A stretch of DNA of 64,000 nt from Oligosphaera ethanolica (GTDB lineage: Bacteria; Verrucomicrobiota; Lentisphaeria; Oligosphaerales; Oligosphaeraceae). The stretch is from contig NZ_JAUSVL010000001.1 of NCBI RefSeq assembly GCF_030814695.1, forward strand, positions 5,244,227-5,308,226, read 5' to 3'. The first letter of the stretch is position 1; each line of letters begins with the position of its first letter. The notes below the pieces were generated by a model that saw only the letters and a list, made by a program, of their open reading frames with translations, did not search any database and had not been told where the DNA came from. Positions 45,740 to 54,975 of the stretch are shown one piece after another. Position numbers and translations under genes: made by a program.

Positions 45740-48700
45740 ATGAACACGCATGCCGTCGCCGTCACCCTTCTCTTGTCCAGCTTCTGCGTCACCGCTGCGG
45801 CCAACACCGACAATCTCTGGGCCGACCCGGGCTTCGAAGCCATGGGCGTCGCCGGCAATGCCCACTCTGGCGAACGAGCCGGCGTCCTCAGCGTCGACAA
45901 AAAAGTCCATTGGCAGCACGCTTTCCACCAACGCCTTGCTGTCACGCCCTTTACCACCTACGAAGCTCGAGCCGTCGCCAAAGCCGATCTTGCCGCAGGG
46001 AGTGGGCCCGCGCAAGCGCTCTTCAGCTACTCCTACAACTGCTACGGGTGGTTCGGCTCCGGTGGCATACCCGTCCGCAGCGGCGACAGCTGGACGCCCG
46101 TCAGCAGGCAATTCATCGCCATCAGCGACAGCATTTACTTCGCGCCACTGGTCTTCCTCGACGCCGGCCCCGGCTCCGCCTGGATTGACGATCTGAGCAT
46201 CACTGCCATCCTCGGCCCGGAAGAAACTATCGCCGCCCTCCAGGCGAAGGCAGATAAAAACACCACCGACCGGCAGATCCTCATGCGCTACCACTTCAGT
46301 CGCAATGACGAGGCCGCCGCCAAAGCCGCCGCCGACTTCAGCGACACCCGCGACGCCTGCGAATATGCGTGCCTCATGGCCCAACGCGCAACCACCAAAG
46401 AAGACCGAACGCGCTACCTCGGCGACATGATCGCCAAAAACTGCGGGCAGTTCCCCGACGCCCATAAACGCATCCAGGAGCTCTTCGCCAATTTCACCGA
46501 AGAAGAGCGCTTCGCCATCTGCGTCAGCGGTCTCGAACGCTACCCAGGCAACAGCGCCAAGGTACTCATGCCATTCTCGTTCGTCTTCATAAAACACCCC
46601 CACGACAACATGGACGCCTACCGCGAAGACCTCCAGCGCAAAGACGCGCTCAACCAGCAGTTCATCGCCCTCAAAGAGCGCTTCTCCAAGCTGGACTGGC
46701 GCGCGGCGCAAAGCAGCTGGGATGAGCAGTACGCCGGCGCCACCGCCGCCATCAAGGCCGTCCTAGCCGACATCGGCTCATGCGAGATTATCCTCGGCGG
46801 CAAGGCCGTCGCTCCCGCCAGCCACGCCATCGTCCTTCCGACAGAGGCGACGCCATCCGAGCTGCGCGCCGCCAGCGAACTGCGTCGCTGCCTGGAGCTC
46901 AGCAGTGGCCAGGCGTTGCCCGTAATTGGCCTCGGCGACCTCGGCGGCCGCTTCCCGCTCTTCATCGGCCGCAACGCCGCCCTGCCTGCACGCGGCATCG
47001 TCATCGATTTGCCCGCGCTGGGCGATGACGGCACCCACACTGAGCTCACCCCTAACGCCCTGGCGCTCTGCGGCAACAAACGCGGCGTTCTCTACGCTGT
47101 GTACAGTTTCCTAGAAGAGCAGCTCGGCTGGCGCTGGTTCACCGACGACTGCATCACCCACCCGCTCGCAGGCCGTTTTGCGCCGCTACCATTCCAGCAA
47201 CGCTACATTCCGCCGTTTGACTCCCGCTACACCAGCTATATCCAGTTTTCCGATCCCGAAATCTGTGTGCCGCTCAAGCTCAACGGCTTCCGGGTCAACG
47301 CCGATGAAAGCTGGGGCGGCCGCATCAACTACAAAGGCTTTGTTCATACGTTCGGCAGCCTCGTGCCGCAGTCAAAATACGCCGCCGAGCACCCCGAGTA
47401 CTACTCGGAAATCAACGGCAAACGCGTCCTCGAACGGACGCAACTCTGCCTCACCAACCCCGACGTGCTCCGTATCGCCACTGCGACTGTCCGTTCTTGG
47501 CTGAAAGACGCCGCGCCCGACGTGTCCATCGTCAGCGTCTCCCAGAATGACTGGCATAACTACTGCCGCTGCCCGCCCTGCCAAGCGCTCGCCGATCGCG
47601 AAGAAAGCCAGTCGGGGCCGCTGCTGCATTTCGTCAACGCCATTGCCCGCGATATCGCCGCCGACTACCCGCACATCAGCATCGACACCCTCGCCTACCA
47701 GTACACGCGCAAAGCCCCCAAAGTCGTCCGGCCCGAAAAAAATGTCATTGTCCGCCTTTGTTCCATTGAGTGCTGCTTCGCCCACTCTCTGGAGGACTGC
47801 GAGCGCAACCGCAGCTTCGTGACCGACATCGAGGCCTGGGCGGCTATCAGCCCGCGCCTGGACATTTGGGACTACACAATCAACTTCGCCCACAGCACCA
47901 TGCCCTTCCCCAACCTGCGCGTCCTGCAGCCCAATCTGCAATTCTTCCGTCGCAATCAGGTCCGTGGCATGCTCGAACAGGGCAACCGCTTCACCAAGGG
48001 CGGCGAATTCCAAGACCTGCGCGGCTACGTCATTGCGAAACTCCTGTGGAATCCCGATGAAGATGTCGCCCGGCTCGTCCGTGAGTTCACTGATGCCTAC
48101 TACGGCCCCGCCGCCGAGCATATCCGCGCTTACATCGCACTGCTCCATGACCATTTCACCCAAAACCCCGCCGCGCACGTCGGCATCTACGCAGCGCCTA
48201 CTGCCTACCTCAACCAGCCTGAACTGCTCGCTGCCTTGCGCGATATCCTCGCCCAGGCACAGGCCGCCGCCGCCGGCGACCCGCTCTACGCCAAACGCTG
48301 CGCCGTCGCCTGCATGCCGCTATGGTACACTGAGCTAATGCTCGCCCAGAACCGCTACGTCCCCCAAGGTACCCAGCTCGTCAACCAAGACGCCGCTGCG
48401 CGCCAGGGAACGCTGGCAAACTTCGTCACCACCGCCAAAGACGTCGGCCTCACCAAAATCAGCGAAAGCCGCAAGCGTCCTTACGCCGAATGGCTCCAGC
48501 AGATGGAACAGGGGCCAACGCAAGTCGACGTCGTCACCCTCAAAAACGACCATCTGGCCATGCAAATCATCCCCGCGCGCGGTGGCCGCATCTGGCGCCT
48601 GCGCTACCGCGACCGCGATCTCATCGCCCTCTTTGGCGACGACAGCAAGGGCTACGATATTGACGCCGGCGGCTACGAAGAGTACAGCACCCACGAGTAT

Positions 48701-49243
48701 CAGTCTGCCGGCTGGCGCGAGCCCTACGCAGTCCTGTCGGCAAGCGACAGCCAGATCGTCCTCCAGGCCGATCTTCCCAACGGCCGCCGCCTCACTCGCC
48801 GCATCAGCCTCCTGCCCGACCGACCGGCATTCGAGGTCCAGTCGACCCTCCTGGCGCTCCTGCCATGTGAAACCCTCGCCCTGCGCAGTCACCCGGCCTT
48901 CCACGTCACCGCAACCGGTAACTGCACGCTATTCCGACTTGACGACCAACGCCAATGGCAAAGCCAGAAACTCGCCCCCGACAAGGGCGAAAATATCTGG
49001 TTCAAAGGCCCACTCGTACCCAATGGCCAGTGGGCGCTCTACGACCAGGCCAGCGGCCTCGCCATCAGCAACCGCTTTCCGCGCCAGGACGTCGATTTCT
49101 GCTACGTCAATGCCAGCCCCGACGAACGCCGCGTCAACCTCGAACAATGGGGCGCACCACACAAGGCAGCCGCCCCCGGCGATAGCGTCAGCATCACCAA
49201 CACGTACGACGTCCTCAGCGATAAATTCCCCTGGAATCCCTAA
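45740..49243 (+). CDS. DUF4838 domain-containing exported protein
   Basis: 1167 aa. Signal peptide (AVAVTLLLSSFCVTAAA). Residues 20-170 look like a carbohydrate-binding beta sandwich. Middle: an alpha-glucuronidase-N-like domain (ELRRCLELSSGQALPVIG; FLEEQLGWRWFTDDC) followed by DUF4838 proper (VSIVSVSQNDWHNYCRCPPC, LRVLQPNLQFFRRNQVRG). The last 250 residues form a further beta-rich domain (GGRIWRLRYRDRDLIALFG). DUF4838 proteins are found with polysaccharide-use genes, mostly uncharacterised. RBS CAGGAG at 10 nt. Likely periplasmic or extracellular. Confidence 0.82.
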   Translation: MNTHAVAVTLLLSSFCVTAAANTDNLWADPGFEAMGVAGNAHSGERAGVLSVDKKVHWQHAFHQRLAVTPFTTYEARAVAKADLAAGSGPAQALFSYSYNCYGWFGSGGIPVRSGDSWTPVSRQFIAISDSIYFAPLVFLDAGPGSAWIDDLSITAILGPEETIAALQAKADKNTTDRQILMRYHFSRNDEAAAKAAADFSDTRDACEYACLMAQRATTKEDRTRYLGDMIAKNCGQFPDAHKRIQELFANFTEEERFAICVSGLERYPGNSAKVLMPFSFVFIKHPHDNMDAYREDLQRKDALNQQFIALKERFSKLDWRAAQSSWDEQYAGATAAIKAVLADIGSCEIILGGKAVAPASHAIVLPTEATPSELRAASELRRCLELSSGQALPVIGLGDLGGRFPLFIGRNAALPARGIVIDLPALGDDGTHTELTPNALALCGNKRGVLYAVYSFLEEQLGWRWFTDDCITHPLAGRFAPLPFQQRYIPPFDSRYTSYIQFSDPEICVPLKLNGFRVNADESWGGRINYKGFVHTFGSLVPQSKYAAEHPEYYSEINGKRVLERTQLCLTNPDVLRIATATVRSWLKDAAPDVSIVSVSQNDWHNYCRCPPCQALADREESQSGPLLHFVNAIARDIAADYPHISIDTLAYQYTRKAPKVVRPEKNVIVRLCSIECCFAHSLEDCERNRSFVTDIEAWAAISPRLDIWDYTINFAHSTMPFPNLRVLQPNLQFFRRNQVRGMLEQGNRFTKGGEFQDLRGYVIAKLLWNPDEDVARLVREFTDAYYGPAAEHIRAYIALLHDHFTQNPAAHVGIYAAPTAYLNQPELLAALRDILAQAQAAAAGDPLYAKRCAVACMPLWYTELMLAQNRYVPQGTQLVNQDAAARQGTLANFVTTAKDVGLTKISESRKRPYAEWLQQMEQGPTQVDVVTLKNDHLAMQIIPARGGRIWRLRYRDRDLIALFGDDSKGYDIDAGGYEEYSTHEYQSAGWREPYAVLSASDSQIVLQADLPNGRRLTRRISLLPDRPAFEVQSTLLALLPCETLALRSHPAFHVTATGNCTLFRLDDQRQWQSQKLAPDKGENIWFKGPLVPNGQWALYDQASGLAISNRFPRQDVDFCYVNASPDERRVNLEQWGAPHKAAAPGDSVSITNTYDVLSDKFPWNP

Positions 49244-49346
49244 AATTTGTGTAAAACAAGAAGAGGATTGCAAAATTGCAACTTAACGCAAATATATTGC
49301 ATTGAAGGATTGCTTTAAAACTCCTCTCTATTACGTTAACATAATT

Positions 49347-49374
49347 ATCAAGCACTACCGTTGTAGTGCTTGAT
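49347..49374. other. Perfect 12-bp hairpin before the four-helix-bundle gene
   Basis: ATCAAGCACTAC-CGTT-GTAGTGCTTGAT, 24 nt upstream of the start codon, in an AT-rich stretch (49244-49398) unlike the GC-rich neighbourhood. It could end the DUF4838 transcript or control the next gene. Confidence 0.5.
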
Positions 49375-49398
49375 GAAATAGGTAACAGGGAGGAAATA

Positions 49399-50019
49399 AT
49401 GTCTGAGATGATTCCAATGCATGGCGGCTACCGCCGGCTGATAAGTTTCCAGGTAGCGCAACTAGTCTACGATCTGACCTTGCGCTTCTGCAACACATAC
49501 ATCGATCGCCGCAGTCGTACCCATGATCAAATGGTACAAGCAGCTCGTTCGGGAGTGCAAAATATTGCTGAAGGATCGCAAGCTTCAGCGACATCCAAAA
49601 AAACGGAGCTTAAGCTCACTCAAGTTGCTCGGGCCAGCCTGGAGGAACTCAAACTAGACTATGAGGATTACCTGCGGCAACGCGGATTGCCACAATGGAC
49701 ACTGGATAACCCGCTGCGACAGGCTCTAATCGACAAACGATGCCAAAACGCTGATGAGGTTGCACAATGGATTGTCGAGGCCGCCAAACACAGTGACCTG
49801 AAAGGACAAAATAGTTTTCAACCTTGCACTGTGTTCCCTGGCTACATTGCACTTTATCCCGAATTTTCCGCAAACGCCGCACTAGTCCTGCTGGCAGTAG
49901 CGTGTTCACTCCTCAATCGGCAAGTCTCTCGGCTGGCTGCCGACTTTGAAGCAAATGGCGGCTTCACCGAACACCTCTACCGCGTCAGAAGCAACATGCG
50001 AAAAAAACAAGACGGGTAA
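49399..50019 (+). CDS. Four helix bundle suffix domain protein
   Basis: 206 aa. A helical bundle of the S23/bAvd type (FQVAQLVYDLTLRFCNTYI, then DQMVQAARSGVQNIAEGSQA, which carries the family block) extended by the C-terminal suffix domain (NAALVLLAVACSLLNRQVSRL). Related four-helix proteins occur in rRNA intervening sequences and beside diversity-generating retroelements, but no retroelement is present here. Start at 49399 after GGGAGGAAAT. The stop lies 12 nt before a 9-bp repeat array. Base composition is lower in GC than its neighbours, hinting at mobility (inference). Confidence 0.85.
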   Translation: MSEMIPMHGGYRRLISFQVAQLVYDLTLRFCNTYIDRRSRTHDQMVQAARSGVQNIAEGSQASATSKKTELKLTQVARASLEELKLDYEDYLRQRGLPQWTLDNPLRQALIDKRCQNADEVAQWIVEAAKHSDLKGQNSFQPCTVFPGYIALYPEFSANAALVLLAVACSLLNRQVSRLAADFEANGGFTEHLYRVRSNMRKKQDG

Positions 50020-50031
50020 AAACGATAGGCG

Positions 50032-50563
50032 CACCCAGTGGACCCAGTGGACCCAGTGGACCCAGTGGACCCAGTGGACCCAGTGGACCCAGTCGTTTTT
50101 GTCCACACTGTCCACACTGTCCACACTGTCCACACTGTCCACACTGTCCACACTGTCCACACTGTCCACACTGTCCACACTGTCCACACTGTCCACACTG
50201 TCCACACTGTCCACACTGTCCACACTGTCCACACTGTCCACACTGTCCACACTGTCCACACTGTCCACACTGTCCACACTGTCCACACTGTCCACACTGT
50301 CCACACTGTCCACACTGTCCACACTGTCCACACTGTCCACACTGTCCACACTGTCCACACTGTCCACACTGTCCACACTGTCCACACTGTCCACACTGTC
50401 CACACTGCACTGTCCACACTGTCCACACTGTCCACACTGTCCACACTGTCCACACTGTCCACACTGTCCACACTGTCCACACTGTCCACACTGTCCACAC
50501 TGTCCACACTGTCCACACTGTCCACACTGTCCACACTGTCCACACTGTCCACACTGTCCACTT
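50032..50563 (+). repeat. Dual 9-bp minisatellite: 7 x GACCCAGTG then 50 x GTCCACACT
   Basis: First array 50032-50094: seven units of GACCCAGTG (first and last with one change). A short spacer ending in a T-run follows. Second array 50101-50555: 34 identical GTCCACACT units, a 5-nt remnant GCACT at 50407-50411, then 16 more identical units and a partial one. GTGGAC in the first array can pair with GTCCAC in the second. All frames are open because the unit is a multiple of three. It lies between two genes and is not part of the GH2 protein. Confidence 0.95.
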
Positions 50564-50679
50564 CAGTCCTTGCATCACCCGGGTGGCAGATTACGTTGTT
50601 AGGCTGTTTTTTTCATTGCGCCGCGCGAGCTCAGGGCGGCACCATATTTCACCCACGTTCATACCAGGAAAAGCACCCC

Positions 50680-52986
50680 ATGCGCGAAAAAATCTGTTTT
50701 GATTCTGGCTGGCATTTTCACGAAGGCGAGATGCCGGTGCCGCAATCGGCCTACAAGGGCTACATGTACGTCCATGCCAAGACGGTACGGGCCATCACTG
50801 GCCCCGCCGCGCCCAACAACACGCCCTCCACGTGGATCAACAGCGACGACTGGCAGACGGTGTCTCTCCCGCACGACTACGTCATCCGCCACAGGCCAAA
50901 AAAGCAGAACAACGAAACCCTCGGCTTCTTTCCCTACCACAATGCCTGGTACCGCAAGGACTTCAAACTTACTGCCGACGACCAGAACAAACGCCTGACG
51001 CTGCTCTTCGACGGCGTCGCCACCCACGCGACCGTGTGGGTCAACGGCTGCCTCATGGGCCATAGCTTCACCGGCTACACGCCCTTCGAAATCGATTTCA
51101 CCGACGTGGCCAATCTCGACGGCAATAACTCGGTGACGGTCTACGTCGAAACCGACGAACACGAAGGCTGGTGGTACGAAGGCGGCGGCATCTACCGACA
51201 CGTCTGGCTCAACAAAACGCCACTGCTGGCCGTCGATCTCTACGGCCTTTACGTGCGGCCGGAACGCGACGACGACGGCAGCTGGACCTGCCACGTCGAA
51301 ACCACTCTGCGCAACGACGCCTTCGCCGCCCATACCGCGACCGTCACGGCCACCCTCGAAGACAAACAGGGCCAAGCCCGCGCCACCGCTACCGCCAGCA
51401 CCGACATCGACCGCAAAGCCAAGGCCGTCCTCTGCCAAAACATCGCCGTCGCCGCGCCAGCTCTATGGGACACCGAAAACCCGACGCTCTACACCATGCG
51501 CGTCAAGGTCAGCTCGCCCGCCGGCGACGACGAGCTTAGTGCCCGCTTCGGTTTCCGCGACGTCGTCTTCGATCCCGACAAAGGCCTCATCCTCAATGGC
51601 AAAGCCGTCAAAATCAAAGGTGTGTGCTGCCATGGCGACTACGGCCTCACTGGCAAAGCCGTGCCAGACAATATCCAACGCTATCGCGTCCGCCTCCTGC
51701 GCGAGATGGGCGCCAACGGCTACCGCTGTGCTCATTATCCACAGGCCGAAGCGACCCTGGACGCCCTCGACGACAATGGCTTCCTGGTCATGGCCGAAAC
51801 CCGCTGGTTCGAATCAACCAAGGAAGGCCGTGAACAACTCGAAACGCTGTTCAAACGCGACCGCAACCATCCCGGCATCATCATGTGGAGCGTCGGCAAC
51901 GAAGAACCGCTTTTCGCCAAACCCGAAGGCAAGCGCATCTTCGAAACGCTCTATGCCTACGCCAAGCGCCTCGACCCCGTCCGCCCCATCATGGCCGCGG
52001 TCTCCAACTCCCCGGAGATCGCGCCCATCTTCGCCGTCGCCGACCTCGTCGGCATCAACTACAACCTGCCGACTTACGAACCGCTGCGCCTGAAGTATCC
52101 GCACAAGTGCTTCGTCTCCTCGGAGAACTGCGCCGTGCCTTCCACCCGCGGCTTCTTTTTCGATGACAACGACCTCAAGTCCATGTACAATGCCAAGGAC
52201 CGCACGTTCAGCGGCTGGCAGACGTCCCGAGAAGACACTTGGAAGTTCATCATGGCGCGCGACTGGGTCGCCGGTGGCTATCAGTGGGCCGGTATCGAAC
52301 ACCGTGGCGAAACCGTCTGGCCGCGTCTCTGCTCGCAGTCCGGCGCCCTGGACCTCTATCTGCAGAAAAAAGACGCGTTCTTCCAGAACCAGTCGCTCTG
52401 GACCGACCAGCCGATGGTTCACCTCCTCCCACACTGGAATTTCCAGGGCCGCGAAGGCGAACTCATCAGCGTCTGGGCCTACACCAACTGCCAGGAAGCC
52501 GAGCTATTCCTCAACGGCAAGTCCCTGGGCCGCAAGGCCATTGAGCGCTTTGGCCACGGTGAGTGGCTCGTGCCCTACTGCCCCGGCGATCTCCGCGTGG
52601 TCGCCTACAACGCCGGCAAGGAAGTCGCCTCCGACTGCGCCAAGACCACCGGCCCGGCCGTCGCCCTCAAGCTCCGCCTGGAAAATGGCGACGACATCCG
52701 CAGCAATGGCCGCGATCTCGCCGTCATTACCTGCTACGCCGTGGATGCCGATGGCCGCGCCGTCCCCGATGCCGCCGCGACCATCACCTTCGACTGCAAT
52801 AAACTCGCCGCCATCGCCGGCACCGGGTCGGATATCTGCGACCACGTGCCCCCGCATATCCCCGAACGGCGTATGCGTGCCGGCCTCTGCGCCGCCGCCA
52901 TCCGCTGCCTCGCCCCCGGCAACGTCAGCGTTTACGCCACCGCGCCGGGCCTGACCACCGCCCGCATCGAGTTCGACGTCCAATAA
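50680..52986 (+). CDS. Glycoside hydrolase family 2 (beta-galactosidase/glucuronidase-like)
   Basis: 768 aa. Sugar-binding jelly roll (TLLFDGVATHATVWVNG), immunoglobulin-like domain, TIM barrel with the acid/base Glu in MWSVGNEEP (about 408) and a likely nucleophile Glu in FVSSENCA (about 482), and C-terminal domains (WAYTNCQEAELFLNGKSLG, a DUF4982-like segment, then an invasin-like beta domain). No signal peptide is evident. ATG at 50680 follows CCAGGAAAA. The frame is open upstream through the minisatellite, but that extension is an artefact. Possible operon with the next gene (83 nt). Confidence 0.92.
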   Translation: MREKICFDSGWHFHEGEMPVPQSAYKGYMYVHAKTVRAITGPAAPNNTPSTWINSDDWQTVSLPHDYVIRHRPKKQNNETLGFFPYHNAWYRKDFKLTADDQNKRLTLLFDGVATHATVWVNGCLMGHSFTGYTPFEIDFTDVANLDGNNSVTVYVETDEHEGWWYEGGGIYRHVWLNKTPLLAVDLYGLYVRPERDDDGSWTCHVETTLRNDAFAAHTATVTATLEDKQGQARATATASTDIDRKAKAVLCQNIAVAAPALWDTENPTLYTMRVKVSSPAGDDELSARFGFRDVVFDPDKGLILNGKAVKIKGVCCHGDYGLTGKAVPDNIQRYRVRLLREMGANGYRCAHYPQAEATLDALDDNGFLVMAETRWFESTKEGREQLETLFKRDRNHPGIIMWSVGNEEPLFAKPEGKRIFETLYAYAKRLDPVRPIMAAVSNSPEIAPIFAVADLVGINYNLPTYEPLRLKYPHKCFVSSENCAVPSTRGFFFDDNDLKSMYNAKDRTFSGWQTSREDTWKFIMARDWVAGGYQWAGIEHRGETVWPRLCSQSGALDLYLQKKDAFFQNQSLWTDQPMVHLLPHWNFQGREGELISVWAYTNCQEAELFLNGKSLGRKAIERFGHGEWLVPYCPGDLRVVAYNAGKEVASDCAKTTGPAVALKLRLENGDDIRSNGRDLAVITCYAVDADGRAVPDAAATITFDCNKLAAIAGTGSDICDHVPPHIPERRMRAGLCAAAIRCLAPGNVSVYATAPGLTTARIEFDVQ

Positions 52987-53069
52987 CCAGCCCCCACCCC
53001 ACCCCGCGCCGGCCGGCCAATCCAGACCGCGCCCGGCACCACCGCCAATCACAACTGGGAGTACCTCTC

Positions 53070-54068
53070 ATGGGCGATTTCTACAAAGGCATCAATTTCG
53101 GCTACTACGCCCGCAATGGCTATTTCTCGTCACCCGAAGCGCTGGCCGAGGTCGACGCCATGGCCGACCACAACGTCGAATGGGTCTGTCTCATCGTCAC
53201 TGTCATGCAGGAACAATTCTCCAGCACCAGGATGTTCCGCGATTACTACCACACGCCCGGCGACGACGAAATCGTCGATATCATCGACGCACTCCACCAG
53301 CGCAATATCAAAGTCATGCTCCGCCCCATGCTCGAATGCTGGGACGGCACCCAGCGCAGCCAGATCGTCTTCCCCGACGATGGCGAAATCATCCCCGGCC
53401 GACCTTTCACGTACTGGCGAGACTGGTTTGGACACTACACTGAACTCACCCGCCACTACCTGCGCATTGCCTCCCGCCGCGGCTGCGAAGCCTACTGCTT
53501 CGACAGCGAACTCAACCGCATGATCGCCAAATCCAGCTACTGGCTGAAGGTCATCGATTGCGCCCGTAGTCTCTACCAAGGCCCGCTCACCACCTCTATG
53601 ATCAACACCGAAAACAGCATCGATCAGCTCCAAAACAAAAATCACTGGTTCTATGCCCTCGACTCCGTCGGCACCAGCATGTACCACCCGACCTCCGAAA
53701 CCGGCGGCGGCAACGTCGATGATATGGCCGCCTACCTCCAACCGCACGTCGAAAAATGCCGCGCCTTCGCCCAGACCTACGGCAAGGACTTCTACTTCGG
53801 CGAAACCAGCTGCAGCGCCATGAAAAACGCCAGCCGCCGACCCGCCTTCTGGGCCAACGGCGGCGGCTACGACGGCGAAGAACAGGCCAACTACCTCCGC
53901 GCTGTCATCAAGGCCTTCTCCGCCGAACCATGGTGGAAAGGACTCTTCTGGTGGAAATGGGACGAACAGAACTTCCGCCCACAATTCCACGACGACCCCG
54001 CCGGCGACAAGGGCTTCACCATCAAAGGCAAACCAGCCGCACAAGTCTTCAAAAACTGGCACTACTGA
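53070..54068 (+). CDS. GH113-like TIM-barrel glycosidase
   Basis: 332 aa. Opens FYKGINFGYYARNGYFSSPE, then CLIVTVMQEQFSSTRMFRD, in the manner of GH113 beta-mannanases. Candidate acid/base Glu in YCFDSELNRM (about 147) and nucleophile in FYFGETSCSA (about 244). KGLFWWKWDEQNF is the usual last barrel strand. No signal peptide. Start after GGGAG. The family is suggested from overall layout, so specificity is uncertain. Confidence 0.72.
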   Translation: MGDFYKGINFGYYARNGYFSSPEALAEVDAMADHNVEWVCLIVTVMQEQFSSTRMFRDYYHTPGDDEIVDIIDALHQRNIKVMLRPMLECWDGTQRSQIVFPDDGEIIPGRPFTYWRDWFGHYTELTRHYLRIASRRGCEAYCFDSELNRMIAKSSYWLKVIDCARSLYQGPLTTSMINTENSIDQLQNKNHWFYALDSVGTSMYHPTSETGGGNVDDMAAYLQPHVEKCRAFAQTYGKDFYFGETSCSAMKNASRRPAFWANGGGYDGEEQANYLRAVIKAFSAEPWWKGLFWWKWDEQNFRPQFHDDPAGDKGFTIKGKPAAQVFKNWHY

Positions 54069-54267
54069 CGCCAGTATTACGCACCAGCACGCGCCGGCAA
54101 TTCCGTTGGGGCCGACCTAGCCCAACTTTCGCATTTGGGGGTATAGCTACGCTCAAAAAGGCACTACAGTCCTTTTTTTGCCTCCGTGTCGGGCAGTGAG
54201 GTCGTGCGGACCACCGGCAGGACCGCCAAGTCAAATGAAATCCGCTACCTGGCTAGCCACCCATGTG

Positions 54268-54340
54268 AAATGGCTGGGCGGCGACTGGCCGTGGGTGTCC
54301 TAGAAATTGTCCCCGGTGTTTTCCCTGCCGGAGCGGTTAC
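54268..54340 (+). repeat. Repeat family A, copy 4 (partial)
   Basis: Retains GGCTGGGCGGCGACTGGCC and GAAATTGTCCCCGGTG, with a degraded hairpin (CCCCGGTG with GCCGGAG). Joined at TTACTCCTATGA to B copy 3. Confidence 0.65.
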
Positions 54341-54600
54341 TCCTATGATACCCGCTGCTCTTCATTTAACGGTATCCATGGCACTTGTTGTTTCAACCAA
54401 GCAGCCTTTTCTCGTCATGCATTTCCGCCGCGAAGCGGCAGAAGCGCTGAAAGCGCGATACATACCAGCCCAGGGCAAGCGGCGCCGAAGGCGCGCGCCG
54501 CCCTGGGTAGCGCACCATATTGGTCCGTGTTCCTCAGCCTCTTTGACTTCAGTCGGCGAAGCTGACTGAAGCCAAAGAGGCAATAAAACTCATTGATTGC
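54340..54600 (+). repeat. Repeat family B, copy 3
   Basis: GCCGC-GAA-GCGGC at 54427-54439, the same middle hairpins, and a terminal stem at 54538-54580 whose arms read CCTCTTTGACTTCAGTC and GACTGAAGCCAAAGAGG. Sixteen of 17 pairs hold although several bases differ from copies 1 and 2 on both arms. The 250 nt after it up to the promoter show no gene. Confidence 0.85.
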
Positions 54601-54851
54601 TGCGGCAATTTTGCGCTGTGACCCTTCGTCGCCGGCCTTTTCGGCCGCCCCTTCAGAACTACTGTGTCAAGTCTCTCTTTCTATCACAAGATTTCGCACA
54701 TGACCAAAATTTGGCCACGCGACTGCGAAGCGCGCAGATTTTTCGGTGCTGGTGTCACCCTCGCAGCTGACGTCTTCTCTCTCGCAAAATCGCAGGATAT
54801 AACTCAGACAATTCTATTTTCGAAATAATTGCGGTTTACAAACAGTTTTCC

Positions 54852-54881
54852 TTGCATAACCGGTTCATGAATGTATATTCA
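54852..54881 (+). promoter_or_regulatory. Promoter with TetR-type operator of the RND locus
   Basis: TTGCAT, 16 nt, TATATT, with the palindrome TGAATGTATATTCA (54868-54881) covering the -10 element. The GAATGTA half-site is typical of TetR/AcrR regulators, so the regulator directly downstream may repress itself and the efflux genes. Confidence 0.6.
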
Positions 54882-54975
54882 CGGGCTGAATTACCACTCA
54901 TATCAACCTCCTCGGCGCCTCCTTTTCCGCCCCTCTAGCCACCCTGCTACTCTCCTAATTCCCCCCTTTCATATC

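Noticed and set aside
50101..50555. CRISPR array
   Set aside because: The units are contiguous 9-mers with no spacers and no cas genes are nearby.
50038..50679. N-terminal extension of the GH2 enzyme made of Val-His-Thr repeats
   Set aside because: The frame is open only because the minisatellite unit is 9 bp and stop-free; the arrays are open in other frames and on the other strand too. A good ribosome binding site and the normal GH2 N-terminus are at 50680.
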